A stretch of DNA of 7,649 nt, from positions 1 to 7,649 of the forward strand of contig CABUKW010000141.1 in the NCBI GenBank assembly GCA_902492275.1, given 5' to 3'. Numbering within the stretch: position 1 is the first letter of the stretch; each line of letters opens with the position of its first letter. Below the pieces are notes generated by a model. The model did not search any database. It was given only the letters and a program-made list of their open reading frames with translations, and was not told where the DNA came from. Positions 1-5,410 of the stretch are shown in pieces. The position numbers and the translations under genes were made by a program. This stretch comes from an uncultured Peptococcaceae bacterium. GTDB taxonomy: Bacteria; Bacillota; Peptococcia; Peptococcales; Peptococcaceae.

Positions 1-146
1 AATTATTCATGGATTTCCATGTCACAGGGGATAGGCCTGTTGAAACAGAGATTGATGAATATATCACATTTTTTAATGAACAGCGGCCAGCCTATGCATT
101 GAATTATCTGACTCCAAAACAATATCGGGAGGTCTATGCACCTTGA
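1..146 (+). CDS. IS3-family transposase, C-terminal fragment (cut by window edge)
   Basis: Reading from base 3, an open frame of 47 codons ends in TGA at 144-146. It contains FFNEQRPAYALNYLTPKQYR, the typical C-terminal signature of the IS3-family OrfB integrase (rve) domain: the F/YN-x-x-RP...L-x-x-LTP-x-x-Y pattern just after the last catalytic Glu of the DDE triad. This part of the enzyme helps bind the element ends during cut-and-paste or copy-out transposition. The catalytic residues and the start lie outside the window, so whether the transposase is intact cannot be judged. The frame is followed by a non-coding tail and a terminal inverted repeat, as expected for the right end of an IS. 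The family call is firm, the subgroup is not. Confidence 0.85.
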   Translation, partial: LFMDFHVTGDRPVETEIDEYITFFNEQRPAYALNYLTPKQYREVYAP

Positions 147-248
147 GTTGTTCCTATGTCTATAGCATCGATATTGGACTGTCTGATGATTTTTAGAGTG
201 GCTATCGCAGGGTTTCTATGACGTGTATAATTTTACAATTTTATTGCT

Positions 249-473
249 TTATTTACTAAACGTTCGTGTCCAATTTTTGTTGACCAGTGCAACCAATTCT
301 GCCATTCTGGAATTAGAATCGAAGTTTACATAAACAGTATTTTGATAAGCTTGTCGTCCAAACTCCTTCATAAGCCAAGTTTTTCCTACTTGACGTGCCC
401 CTTCAATAATCAATGGTTTGCGGTGTTTGCTGTCTTTCCATTTATAAAGAGCCTCTATTGCGAAACGATACAT
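249..473 (-). pseudogene. AAA-family ATPase (DUF4143-type), truncated by the IS
   Basis: The first 60 or so codons encode the N-terminus of a prokaryotic AAA-type ATPase of the ATPase/DUF4143 group. The Walker A motif GARQVGKT is at about residues 25-32, followed by a typical strand ending VNFDSNSRMAEL. Family members are about 400 residues, whereas this frame stops after 74. The last 14 or so codons read straight through the IS terminal repeat (272-291) to a chance TAA at 249-251. Walker B, sensor and C-terminal domains are gone, so the product cannot be a working ATPase. I place the start at 473, where an AGGAGG (complement of 480-485) lies 6 bases upstream. A TTG start at 497 would fall inside the promoter. 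Relatives are nucleotide-binding proteins of unclear cellular role. Confidence 0.8.
266..291 (-). repeat. Terminal inverted repeat (IRR) of the IS
   Basis: Read inward from base 291 on the minus strand the end begins TGCACTGGTCAAC and continues to TTGGACAC. IS3-family ends start with TG and carry a TGGACA-like block about 20 bases in, as in IS3 and IS150. The repeat is identified from this resemblance because the partner left repeat is outside the window. Confidence 0.7.
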
Positions 474-496
474 GATACACCTCCTAAACAGATGCA

Positions 497-530
497 ATTA
501 TAGTATAACCTTAGATTACAAAAAATACAA
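497..530 (-). promoter_or_regulatory. Sigma-A-type promoter of the truncated ATPase gene
   Basis: On the minus strand TTGTAT (complement of 525-530) is separated by exactly 17 bases from TATACT (complement of 502-507). A second -10-like TATAAT overlaps at 497-502. The ATPase start follows about 25 bases downstream, with its ribosome binding site between. A 13-base palindrome, ATGTTA-C-TAACAT at 538-550, sits just upstream of the -35 and could be an operator, but its arms are short. Confidence 0.6.
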
Positions 531-902
531 CGAAAAAATGTTACTAACATACGTTTTTTATGCCGAATATTTGAAGATGAAATTGATATGACAATATTAT
601 TCATAAATCAAAAATAAGGTGAATTTATGATGTATATCAGAACACCAGAGTTCCTTCATGCAGAGTTTATTTCCTGTGGGAATTTTTTCGTCCATCTAGA
701 CTGCTTTTCTGCTTCTATAAGCAAACTGAGAGGTACTGGAAATTTTTTCTGTGTTGCGAAGCGGTTAAAAACGGTTTACAATAGGATAGAGAACCAAATG
801 ATTTTTGCAAAATGTATTGGTTAAAGAGTCGCGTAGAGAAAATCTGGCTAGCATGAAAAATTGAGTTGTTCTATTGAACCTGACTGGATGGGAGGAAGCA
901 GA
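498..902. other. Intergenic stretch between the truncated ATPase and the 903 gene
   Basis: This stretch of about 400 bases has no convincing gene. It carries the leftward ATPase promoter at its left end and a candidate rightward promoter at 754-782. A 65-codon frame at 627-824 has a plausible AAGGTGA upstream, but its product resembles nothing I know and the candidate promoter lies inside it, so I do not call it a gene. No RNA gene or repeat array is visible. Confidence 0.5.
754..782 (+). promoter_or_regulatory. Candidate promoter for the 903 gene
   Basis: TTGCGA at 754-759 and TACAAT at 777-782 are spaced by 17 bases, a good sigma-A arrangement. Transcription would start near 789 and leave an untranslated leader of a little over 100 bases before the ATG at 903. 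No other promoter of similar quality was noticed between it and the gene. Confidence 0.5.
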
Positions 903-1871
903 ATGGATGGGGAAAAGCTGGTGACAATGGAAGGCGCTGTGCTGAGAGCGGTGTTCCGTTCTGAATTGCGCAGCGGTGGCTGCTATGGAGAGGGGCGTGA
1001 CAAAAAACAGGCCAAAGCTATGGCAGACTGTATTGGCAAGATTTTTGATGTGGTGGAATTATTACATTCTTTGGCAGAATTTTTAGCGCAATATGAAGAT
1101 TTTACAGTGGAGAGCATGGAACATGGTCTTTATGTTTTGGGCCAACCGGTAAACCGGCGAAAAAAGAAGCAGAAGAATGGCGGTTGTTTCAAGTTGGAGT
1201 ACAACGGTATGGGAAATTTGCTTCTGGTTTCTTTCGGCGGCGGAGAAGGTTTTTATTGTAATTTAATTGAGTTGATAGACAATTTGACGCATCGCTTTGG
1301 CTTGCAGTTGGCGTTATGTATCCAGGAGGATGATAGGCTGAAGCAATTTTATCAGAATTATCTGGATTGGCTGACGCCTTATGCCGAACAGATGGCAGCA
1401 TTGCGGCAGGAGTTTTTGACAACGCTTGTTGGAGCCATTGGACATGACGTGGAAAATTTCCCTCCGCAAAAGGTGGACTGGATGCCAGTAGAAGTCAATA
1501 TTCCTTATGTAACTGACCAATTTCAGCAGATCCTTCGGCAGTATCATCTGCCCCAATTAGAAATGCCGCAAATGCGTCAGGAGATTGGCTTTCAAATTCA
1601 GGCCCAGTCTTATATCTTTTCCTTTTTGGTGGATTGCAGCACCTACAATGCCGTCGCTGTGCAATATCTGGACAAGCAGACGGACAAAAATTGTTACCGG
1701 CGGGTTTTGACCGGCGCCCAGACCGTTACGCTGTTGAAACAGTTACAAGCCGAAAGCGAGAAACAGGAAAATCCGTTTTTCCGCCTGATGGGGAAAAAAC
1801 TAGAGTTTTTGTTATATCCATTGTTGGTACTGAAGCAGCAAGCCAAAGGCGGAGAAAAAAGACAAGCGTGA
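903..1871 (+). CDS. Hypothetical protein, 322 residues, family not recognised
   Basis: I do not recognise this protein. The frame is open from a TTG at 861, but I choose the ATG at 903 because GGAGG at 891-895 sits 7 bases before it and nothing comparable precedes 861. That gives 322 residues. The product looks soluble: no signal peptide and no membrane segment are visible, and it is rich in Gln, Leu and Glu. A Lys/Arg-rich patch (RRKKKQK) lies near residue 85. It is followed by a strand-like stretch with GNLLLVSFGGGEGFY, then a largely helical second half and a basic tail. Only a few scattered cysteines occur, with no CxxC or obvious catalytic motif. It stands alone on the plus strand with its own candidate promoter and a strong terminator. 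Length, composition and codon structure support a real gene; function is unknown. Confidence 0.75.
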   Translation: MDGEKLVTMEGAVLRAVFRSELRSGGCYGEGRDKKQAKAMADCIGKIFDVVELLHSLAEFLAQYEDFTVESMEHGLYVLGQPVNRRKKKQKNGGCFKLEYNGMGNLLLVSFGGGEGFYCNLIELIDNLTHRFGLQLALCIQEDDRLKQFYQNYLDWLTPYAEQMAALRQEFLTTLVGAIGHDVENFPPQKVDWMPVEVNIPYVTDQFQQILRQYHLPQLEMPQMRQEIGFQIQAQSYIFSFLVDCSTYNAVAVQYLDKQTDKNCYRRVLTGAQTVTLLKQLQAESEKQENPFFRLMGKKLEFLLYPLLVLKQQAKGGEKRQA

Positions 1872-1898
1872 ATTTTTTGTGCGATTCTTATTTGAAAA

Positions 1899-1988
1899 AT
1901 GAGCGATGTTCCGTATTATCAGTTAAACGAGACGTTTTATAAATGGTTTTATACCTGGGGCATATTGTATCTGCATGAGATAGTGTAA
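1899..1988 (+). CDS. Possible micro-ORF, 29 residues, rich in aromatic residues
   Basis: A short frame between the 903 gene and its terminator encodes a peptide beginning MSDVPYYQLNETFYKW and ending in a short hydrophobic, aromatic-rich tail. It is not a shadow of another gene, and its stop codon is 3 bases before the terminator stem, a layout typical of a last cistron. Against it, no Shine-Dalgarno sequence is visible upstream of the ATG (the sequence there is TTATTTGAAAA) and so short a frame can arise by chance. It is in the same frame as the upstream gene, separated by two stops, so it could also be decayed coding sequence. Confidence 0.2.
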   Translation: MSDVPYYQLNETFYKWFYTWGILYLHEIV

Positions 1989-1989
1989 G

Positions 1990-2047
1990 AACAGAGAGGC
2001 TAGAATGATACTTTTGTATGAGTATTGTTCTGGCCTTTCTGTTTTTT
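1990..2047 (+). terminator. Long hairpin terminator after the 903 gene
   Basis: Bases 1992-2012 pair with 2021-2041 over 21 bp without a gap, closing an 8-base loop, and a run of six T follows (2042-2047). Four of the pairs are G-U in the plus-strand transcript. On the minus strand the same positions would be A-C mismatches, so the structure is built to act on plus-strand RNA. It ends transcription about 120 bases past the stop at 1871 and shields the convergent regulator gene. Confidence 0.85.
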
Positions 2048-2096
2048 GGAAGGATCATGGGCTAATACTTTTTAAGCGCTATTTTATAGCAGCGAT

Positions 2097-3002
2097 TTAT
2101 AGTAACAAGCTTGCATTGTCGAAGATTTCAATAAAAGATTGTGCTAAAGGCGAGAAAGCTTTTTCTTTGTGTACATAATAACCAAAATAACGGGTTTCGG
2201 TATCTCGAATTGGCAGATAAACGGTTCCCTTTGGAATTGTTTCCATACACTTTCCCTGGATGGCAGATGTGACGCCAATGCCGACATTATTCACTAATAA
2301 TTCTCTGTAGATATTTCTATTTGTTTCATAAATTCTTTGTTTACAGGGAAGTGACTGAAAAAGGTCGGCGTTAGAAGGGTCTGATGATAGAGATTCGGTA
2401 CAGTTGTACAATATGGTTTTATTTTTTAGATCACGCAGGGTCAGGCTTTTTTTATGCGCTAATGGAGATGTTTCAGGAAGAAGAACGCCAATTTGAAAGG
2501 TCATACATGTATGAAAGTTAAGCAGTGGGTGTTCTTCCAGGAGCTTTGTTTTTTCGCTGGCAGTCAAACTGGAAAAGGCCAAATCTATGTTATCGGCAAA
2601 AAAATACTCCAACGTATCCACTGGCAACAATTTCAAAGACTGGATTGTTACATGTGGATATTTCATATAATACATGCTGATTGTTTTTGGCAAAAAATAT
2701 TCCAGAGCTAAGTTCGTTCCGCCAATTGTTAACGTACCATGAAGGTTTACAGATTTAAAATTTTGCGTAACGGTATCAAGCTTATGCAAAAATTCTTGGA
2801 AAGCTGCAAGAATTTGTTTTCCTTCATCTGTCAAAGAAGTACCTTTTACAGAACGAGTTAAAAGCAGAACGCCGAGTTCTTCTTCTAAATTTTTAATGGC
2901 GATACTTAGCGCCTGATGTGATAAATGCAGTTTTCTGGCAGCAGAACTGATGGAGCCTTGTTTATTAATCTCGATGAGATATTCCAGTTGTTCAAACCGC
3001 AT
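2097..3002 (-). CDS. LysR-family transcriptional regulator
   Basis: This 301-residue protein has the normal LysR-type length and layout. An N-terminal winged helix-turn-helix (about residues 1-60) carries the typical GSISSAARKLHLSHQALS helix-turn-helix and the EELG...LLLTR...LTDEG wing. A linker helix of about residues 62-85 follows, then a two-lobed LysR substrate-binding domain from about 90 to 300 starting GTLTIGG. LysR regulators act as cytoplasmic tetramers that bind near divergent promoters and respond to a small-molecule effector, usually the substrate or product of the neighbouring pathway. The start at 3002 is fixed by AAGGAGG (complement of 3009-3015), 6 bases upstream. The gene is divergent from the hydrolase-transporter operon, so it most likely controls that operon and represses itself. 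Target and effector are inferred from position only. Confidence 0.93.
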   Translation of the reverse strand: MRFEQLEYLIEINKQGSISSAARKLHLSHQALSIAIKNLEEELGVLLLTRSVKGTSLTDEGKQILAAFQEFLHKLDTVTQNFKSVNLHGTLTIGGTNLALEYFLPKTISMYYMKYPHVTIQSLKLLPVDTLEYFFADNIDLAFSSLTASEKTKLLEEHPLLNFHTCMTFQIGVLLPETSPLAHKKSLTLRDLKNKTILYNCTESLSSDPSNADLFQSLPCKQRIYETNRNIYRELLVNNVGIGVTSAIQGKCMETIPKGTVYLPIRDTETRYFGYYVHKEKAFSPLAQSFIEIFDNASLLL

Positions 3003-3035
3003 AAGATGCCTCCTTAATAATTCATAATTGTTTAT

Positions 3036-3044
3036 ATTGTACCA
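3036..3044 (-). promoter_or_regulatory. Extended -10 promoter of the lysR gene
   Basis: On the minus strand TGGTACAAT gives a -10 TACAAT (complement of 3036-3041) with a TG dinucleotide one base ahead, the extended -10 form. No good -35 lies 16-18 bases upstream, which is usual for such promoters. Transcription would start near 3028 and leave a leader of about 25 bases holding the ribosome binding site. Confidence 0.55.
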
Positions 3045-3108
3045 TATTTAAAATAAAAATGACTGATAAATTATTGAATAACTGCAAAAAAAATTTGATA
3101 ACTGAAGT

Positions 3109-3130
3109 CTTTTTACAAAGCTTTAAAAAG
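3109..3130. promoter_or_regulatory. Inverted repeat, candidate operator
   Basis: CTTTTTA (3109-3115) is repeated in inverse as TAAAAAG (3124-3130) around an 8-base centre, and AAAGCTTT at 3117-3124 is itself palindromic. It lies about midway between the two genes. The arms are low-complexity, so chance occurrence in AT-rich DNA is a real possibility. Confidence 0.3.
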
Positions 3131-3183
3131 ATTAACGAAAGGCTGCACATTGTATTTTAAACGCAAAAAACAAGATTTTTTAC

Positions 3184-3200
3184 TGCAAATATTATTTGCA
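3184..3200. promoter_or_regulatory. Perfect palindrome TGCAAAT-ATT-ATTTGCA, candidate operator
   Basis: Two perfect 7-base arms flank a 3-base centre. Dyads of about 15-17 bases are typical of LysR recognition sites, although this one does not follow the strict T-N11-A spacing. It lies about 115 bases before the hydrolase start, consistent with activator binding upstream of a promoter near 3250. It is the best operator candidate in the region. Confidence 0.45.
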
Positions 3201-3276
3201 TATAAATTATTATATTAAAATATATTATGATTTTTTATTTATTAATCCGGTTGTATGATAAATATGTAATAAATTT

Positions 3277-3296
3277 ATTGATCAAGTTCTATCAAT
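3277..3296. promoter_or_regulatory. Inverted repeat just before the hydrolase ribosome binding site
   Basis: ATTGAT (3277-3282) and ATCAAT (3291-3296) form 6-base inverted arms 8 bases apart, ending one base before the AAGGAGG at 3298-3304. It could be an operator close to the transcription start or a weak leader hairpin. Short AT-rich arms keep confidence low. Confidence 0.3.
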
Positions 3297-3312
3297 TAAG
3301 GAGGTTGTTTGT

Positions 3313-5301
3313 ATGGCAAAGGCAGAAAAAATTTTGGTTTTAGGTATTGATGGTATGGATCCAAGGTATTCAAAGAAACTTTTAGCGGAAGGGAAAATGC
3401 CTAATCTACAGAAATTTGTAGAAAAAGGGGCGCAAAGAGAGGATTTGGCAATGATGGGCGCCCATCCTACGCTGACTCCTCCAATGTGGGCAAGTTTGGC
3501 AACAGGTGCTTATCCTATGACGCATGGGATAACCTGCTTTAACAGACAAAATGGAACGCATTTAGACGAAATTGGCTACAATTTCAGTTCTTTGGATTGT
3601 CATGCAGAACAGATTTGGAATGTGACTGCGGAAGCTGGCAAAAAAACTTTGGTTTGGCATTGGCCCGGCGGTTCTTGGCCACCAAGTTCTGATAATCCGA
3701 ACTTATATGTTGTAGACGGCACACAGCCAGGTATTGTAAATTCGGTGGCAACAGTAGATTCAGAATTTGTGCTGCTGGCTAATGAAAAAATAGAGGCAGC
3801 ATCTTATCAGCCGATGTCAGCTAATGACAGCAATATTCCTTGTGTGGTAACGGACTTAAAACCTAAAATGACAATGGATAGAAATCTGGGTACGCGTAAA
3901 AAAGTTTTGCTGACGATGGAGGAAGGCGAAGGCGTTGTATCTGTAATGCCATTTGATGTAGTCGTTTCTCCAATTAAAGAAGCAAAGGGATGGGCAAATG
4001 CACCAGCTGATGCAAAGGAATTTACAGTGCTGTTTTCTCATGGGACAGTTCGTCGTGTAGGGTTGATTTTGAAAAATGAGAACGGCATTTATGACCATGC
4101 GGCTCTGTACAAAAATAAGAAAGCTGAAGCGCCTTATGTAGAGTTGCCATTGAATGTGTTTGTGCAGGATGTGCTTGATGAAGCAATCAAGGAAGAAACA
4201 AAATATACAGCAAATCGAAATATGCGTCTGTTAGAAGTAAGTCCAGACGGCAGTAATCTAAAATTATGGGTATCGCCGGCATTGGACATCAACAACGACA
4301 GTATGTTCCACCCAAAACGAATTTTTAACGATATTAAAGAGCATGTAGGGTATCCGCAGCCGTTTTCCTTTTTAGGCGGTTCTGATAAGGTGTTGATCAA
4401 CGACTGTACAGGGGCCAACTGGAGTGCCGATGCGAAATGGACGGCAGATACTTTGAAATATTTGATTAAGCATGAAGGCATTGAAATCATTTTCTCCCAT
4501 TTCCACAATATTGATTTACAGGGACATATGATTGTCAAATATTTGAAAGACAAAGGTTTGCCAACGGCTAAATTGACAGAAGAAGAATATCAGGAATTAT
4601 TTGAAAATGTATATTTGCAGACAGATGCCTACATTGGCGAATTTCTGCCGTTACTGGATGAAGACTGGACAATTTTTATTATTTCTGACCATGGTCAGGT
4701 TTGTCCGGAATATAACCATTATCTGTTAGGAGATCCTACAGGCGTAAATGTGCCTGTTATGCGCGCCCTAGGTTACACCGTTATGGAAAAGGATGAAAAA
4801 GGACATGACACCCATGATATTAACTGGTCTAAAACAAGAGCTGTGGCAGTACGCGCAAATCACATTTATATAAACTTAAAAGGCAGACAGGAATATGGGA
4901 TTGTGGATCCGGAAGATCAATATGATTTAGAAGAAGAAATCATGACTGCGCTGTATGGCTACAGAGATCCGGGAACAGGCAAGAGAATTATTGCTTTGGC
5001 GCTGCGAAATAAGGATGCGGCAATTTTGGGTCTGAGCGGGCCAGAATGCGGTGACATTATTTACTTTACTGCAGAAGGCTATACCATGGACCACGGCGAT
5101 TGCCTGACAACCACATACGGTTATGCCAATACATCTGTAGCGCCAATTTTTGTAGCTGCAGGGAAGGGGTTAAAAGAACATTATACCACGGAACGAGTGA
5201 TTCGGCTGGTAGATTTGGCACCAACGGTTGCAGTGCTGGCCGGCGTCCGTATGCCAGAACAGTGCGAAGGTGCTCCAATTTATCAAATTTTAGCAAAATA
5301 A
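3313..5301 (+). CDS. Alkaline-phosphatase-superfamily hydrolase (type I phosphodiesterase/NPP-like)
   Basis: This 662-residue protein belongs to the two-metal alkaline phosphatase superfamily, nearest to the type I phosphodiesterase/nucleotide pyrophosphatase group. All core ligands can be seen. A metal-binding Asp is in GIDGMD (residues 11-16). The nucleophile Thr55 lies in LTPPMW, followed by LATGAYPMTHGI as in NPP enzymes. Next come D401 and H405 in DLQGH, D459-H460 in SDHGQ, and H594 in MDHGD. Such enzymes hydrolyse phosphodiesters, phosphomonoesters, phosphonoacetate or sulfate esters using two divalent metals, usually zinc. There is no signal peptide or membrane segment, so it should act in the cytoplasm. 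A large region (about 130-370) between nucleophile and DLQGH probably forms the substrate-selecting cap. AAGGAGG at 3298-3304 precedes the ATG. It is first in an operon with a transporter and divergent from a LysR gene. Superfamily is certain; substrate is not. Confidence 0.9.
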   Translation: MAKAEKILVLGIDGMDPRYSKKLLAEGKMPNLQKFVEKGAQREDLAMMGAHPTLTPPMWASLATGAYPMTHGITCFNRQNGTHLDEIGYNFSSLDCHAEQIWNVTAEAGKKTLVWHWPGGSWPPSSDNPNLYVVDGTQPGIVNSVATVDSEFVLLANEKIEAASYQPMSANDSNIPCVVTDLKPKMTMDRNLGTRKKVLLTMEEGEGVVSVMPFDVVVSPIKEAKGWANAPADAKEFTVLFSHGTVRRVGLILKNENGIYDHAALYKNKKAEAPYVELPLNVFVQDVLDEAIKEETKYTANRNMRLLEVSPDGSNLKLWVSPALDINNDSMFHPKRIFNDIKEHVGYPQPFSFLGGSDKVLINDCTGANWSADAKWTADTLKYLIKHEGIEIIFSHFHNIDLQGHMIVKYLKDKGLPTAKLTEEEYQELFENVYLQTDAYIGEFLPLLDEDWTIFIISDHGQVCPEYNHYLLGDPTGVNVPVMRALGYTVMEKDEKGHDTHDINWSKTRAVAVRANHIYINLKGRQEYGIVDPEDQYDLEEEIMTALYGYRDPGTGKRIIALALRNKDAAILGLSGPECGDIIYFTAEGYTMDHGDCLTTTYGYANTSVAPIFVAAGKGLKEHYTTERVIRLVDLAPTVAVLAGVRMPEQCEGAPIYQILAK

Positions 5302-5327
5302 ACAGACGAAGGATTGTAAGAACAGTA

Positions 5328-5365
5328 TCTCATAACTTCAGCAATTCGTTGCTGAAGTTATGAGA
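5328..5365 (+). other. Intercistronic 17-bp perfect hairpin with TTCG loop
   Basis: Bases 5328-5344 pair perfectly with 5349-5365 around a TTCG loop (5345-5348). No T-run follows (the next bases are AATTTGAGAG), so it is not a standard intrinsic terminator. It begins 27 bases after the hydrolase stop and ends 45 bases before the transporter start. Likely roles are protecting the 3' end of the hydrolase message, marking a processing site, or reducing read-through so that hydrolase exceeds transporter. Confidence 0.85.
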
Positions 5366-5410
5366 AATTTGAGAGAGTGTGTGCAAAGTATGTGTTAGGG
5401 GGAGTGTGTG

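Larger units (their letters stand above)
1..291 (+). mobile_element. Right end of an IS3-family insertion sequence
   Basis: The element is made of the transposase C-terminus (to 146), about 120 bases of apparently non-coding tail, and a terminal inverted repeat ending in CA at 290-291. Homology to the flanking ATPase gene stops exactly at that CA, which sets the boundary from the chromosomal side as well. The left end lies outside the window, so no target-site duplication can be checked. The tail between stop and terminus is somewhat long for this family. A nested or degenerate element is possible. Confidence 0.75.
3003..3312. promoter_or_regulatory. Divergent regulatory region between lysR and the hydrolase operon
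   Basis: These 310 very AT-rich bases hold no gene. They must contain the control sites of both transcription units. Visible elements are the leftward extended -10 near 3040, a repeated ATAACTG (3078-3084 and 3098-3104, 20 bases apart, about two helical turns), and three inverted repeats listed separately. The AT-richness makes single T-N11-A LysR boxes meaningless by eye. For the rightward promoter only weak candidates are visible, such as TATGAT at 3254-3259 with a T-rich -35 region. This would fit a promoter needing an activator. Confidence 0.7.

Noticed and set aside
627..824. 65-codon plus-strand frame with AAGGTGA upstream
   Set aside because: The product has no recognisable character, and the best promoter for the next gene lies inside it. 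Kept only as a note in the intergenic entry.
861..902. TTG start extending the 903 gene by 14 codons
   Set aside because: No ribosome binding site precedes 861, while a good GGAGG is correctly spaced before the ATG at 903.
1634..1942. 102-codon plus-strand frame overlapping the end of the 903 gene
   Set aside because: It is an out-of-frame shadow with an arginine-rich, low-complexity product and no ribosome binding site.
2075..2094. Small hairpin just after the lysR stop
   Set aside because: Only about 7 bp with a bulge and no T-tract on the minus strand, so it is not supportable as a terminator.
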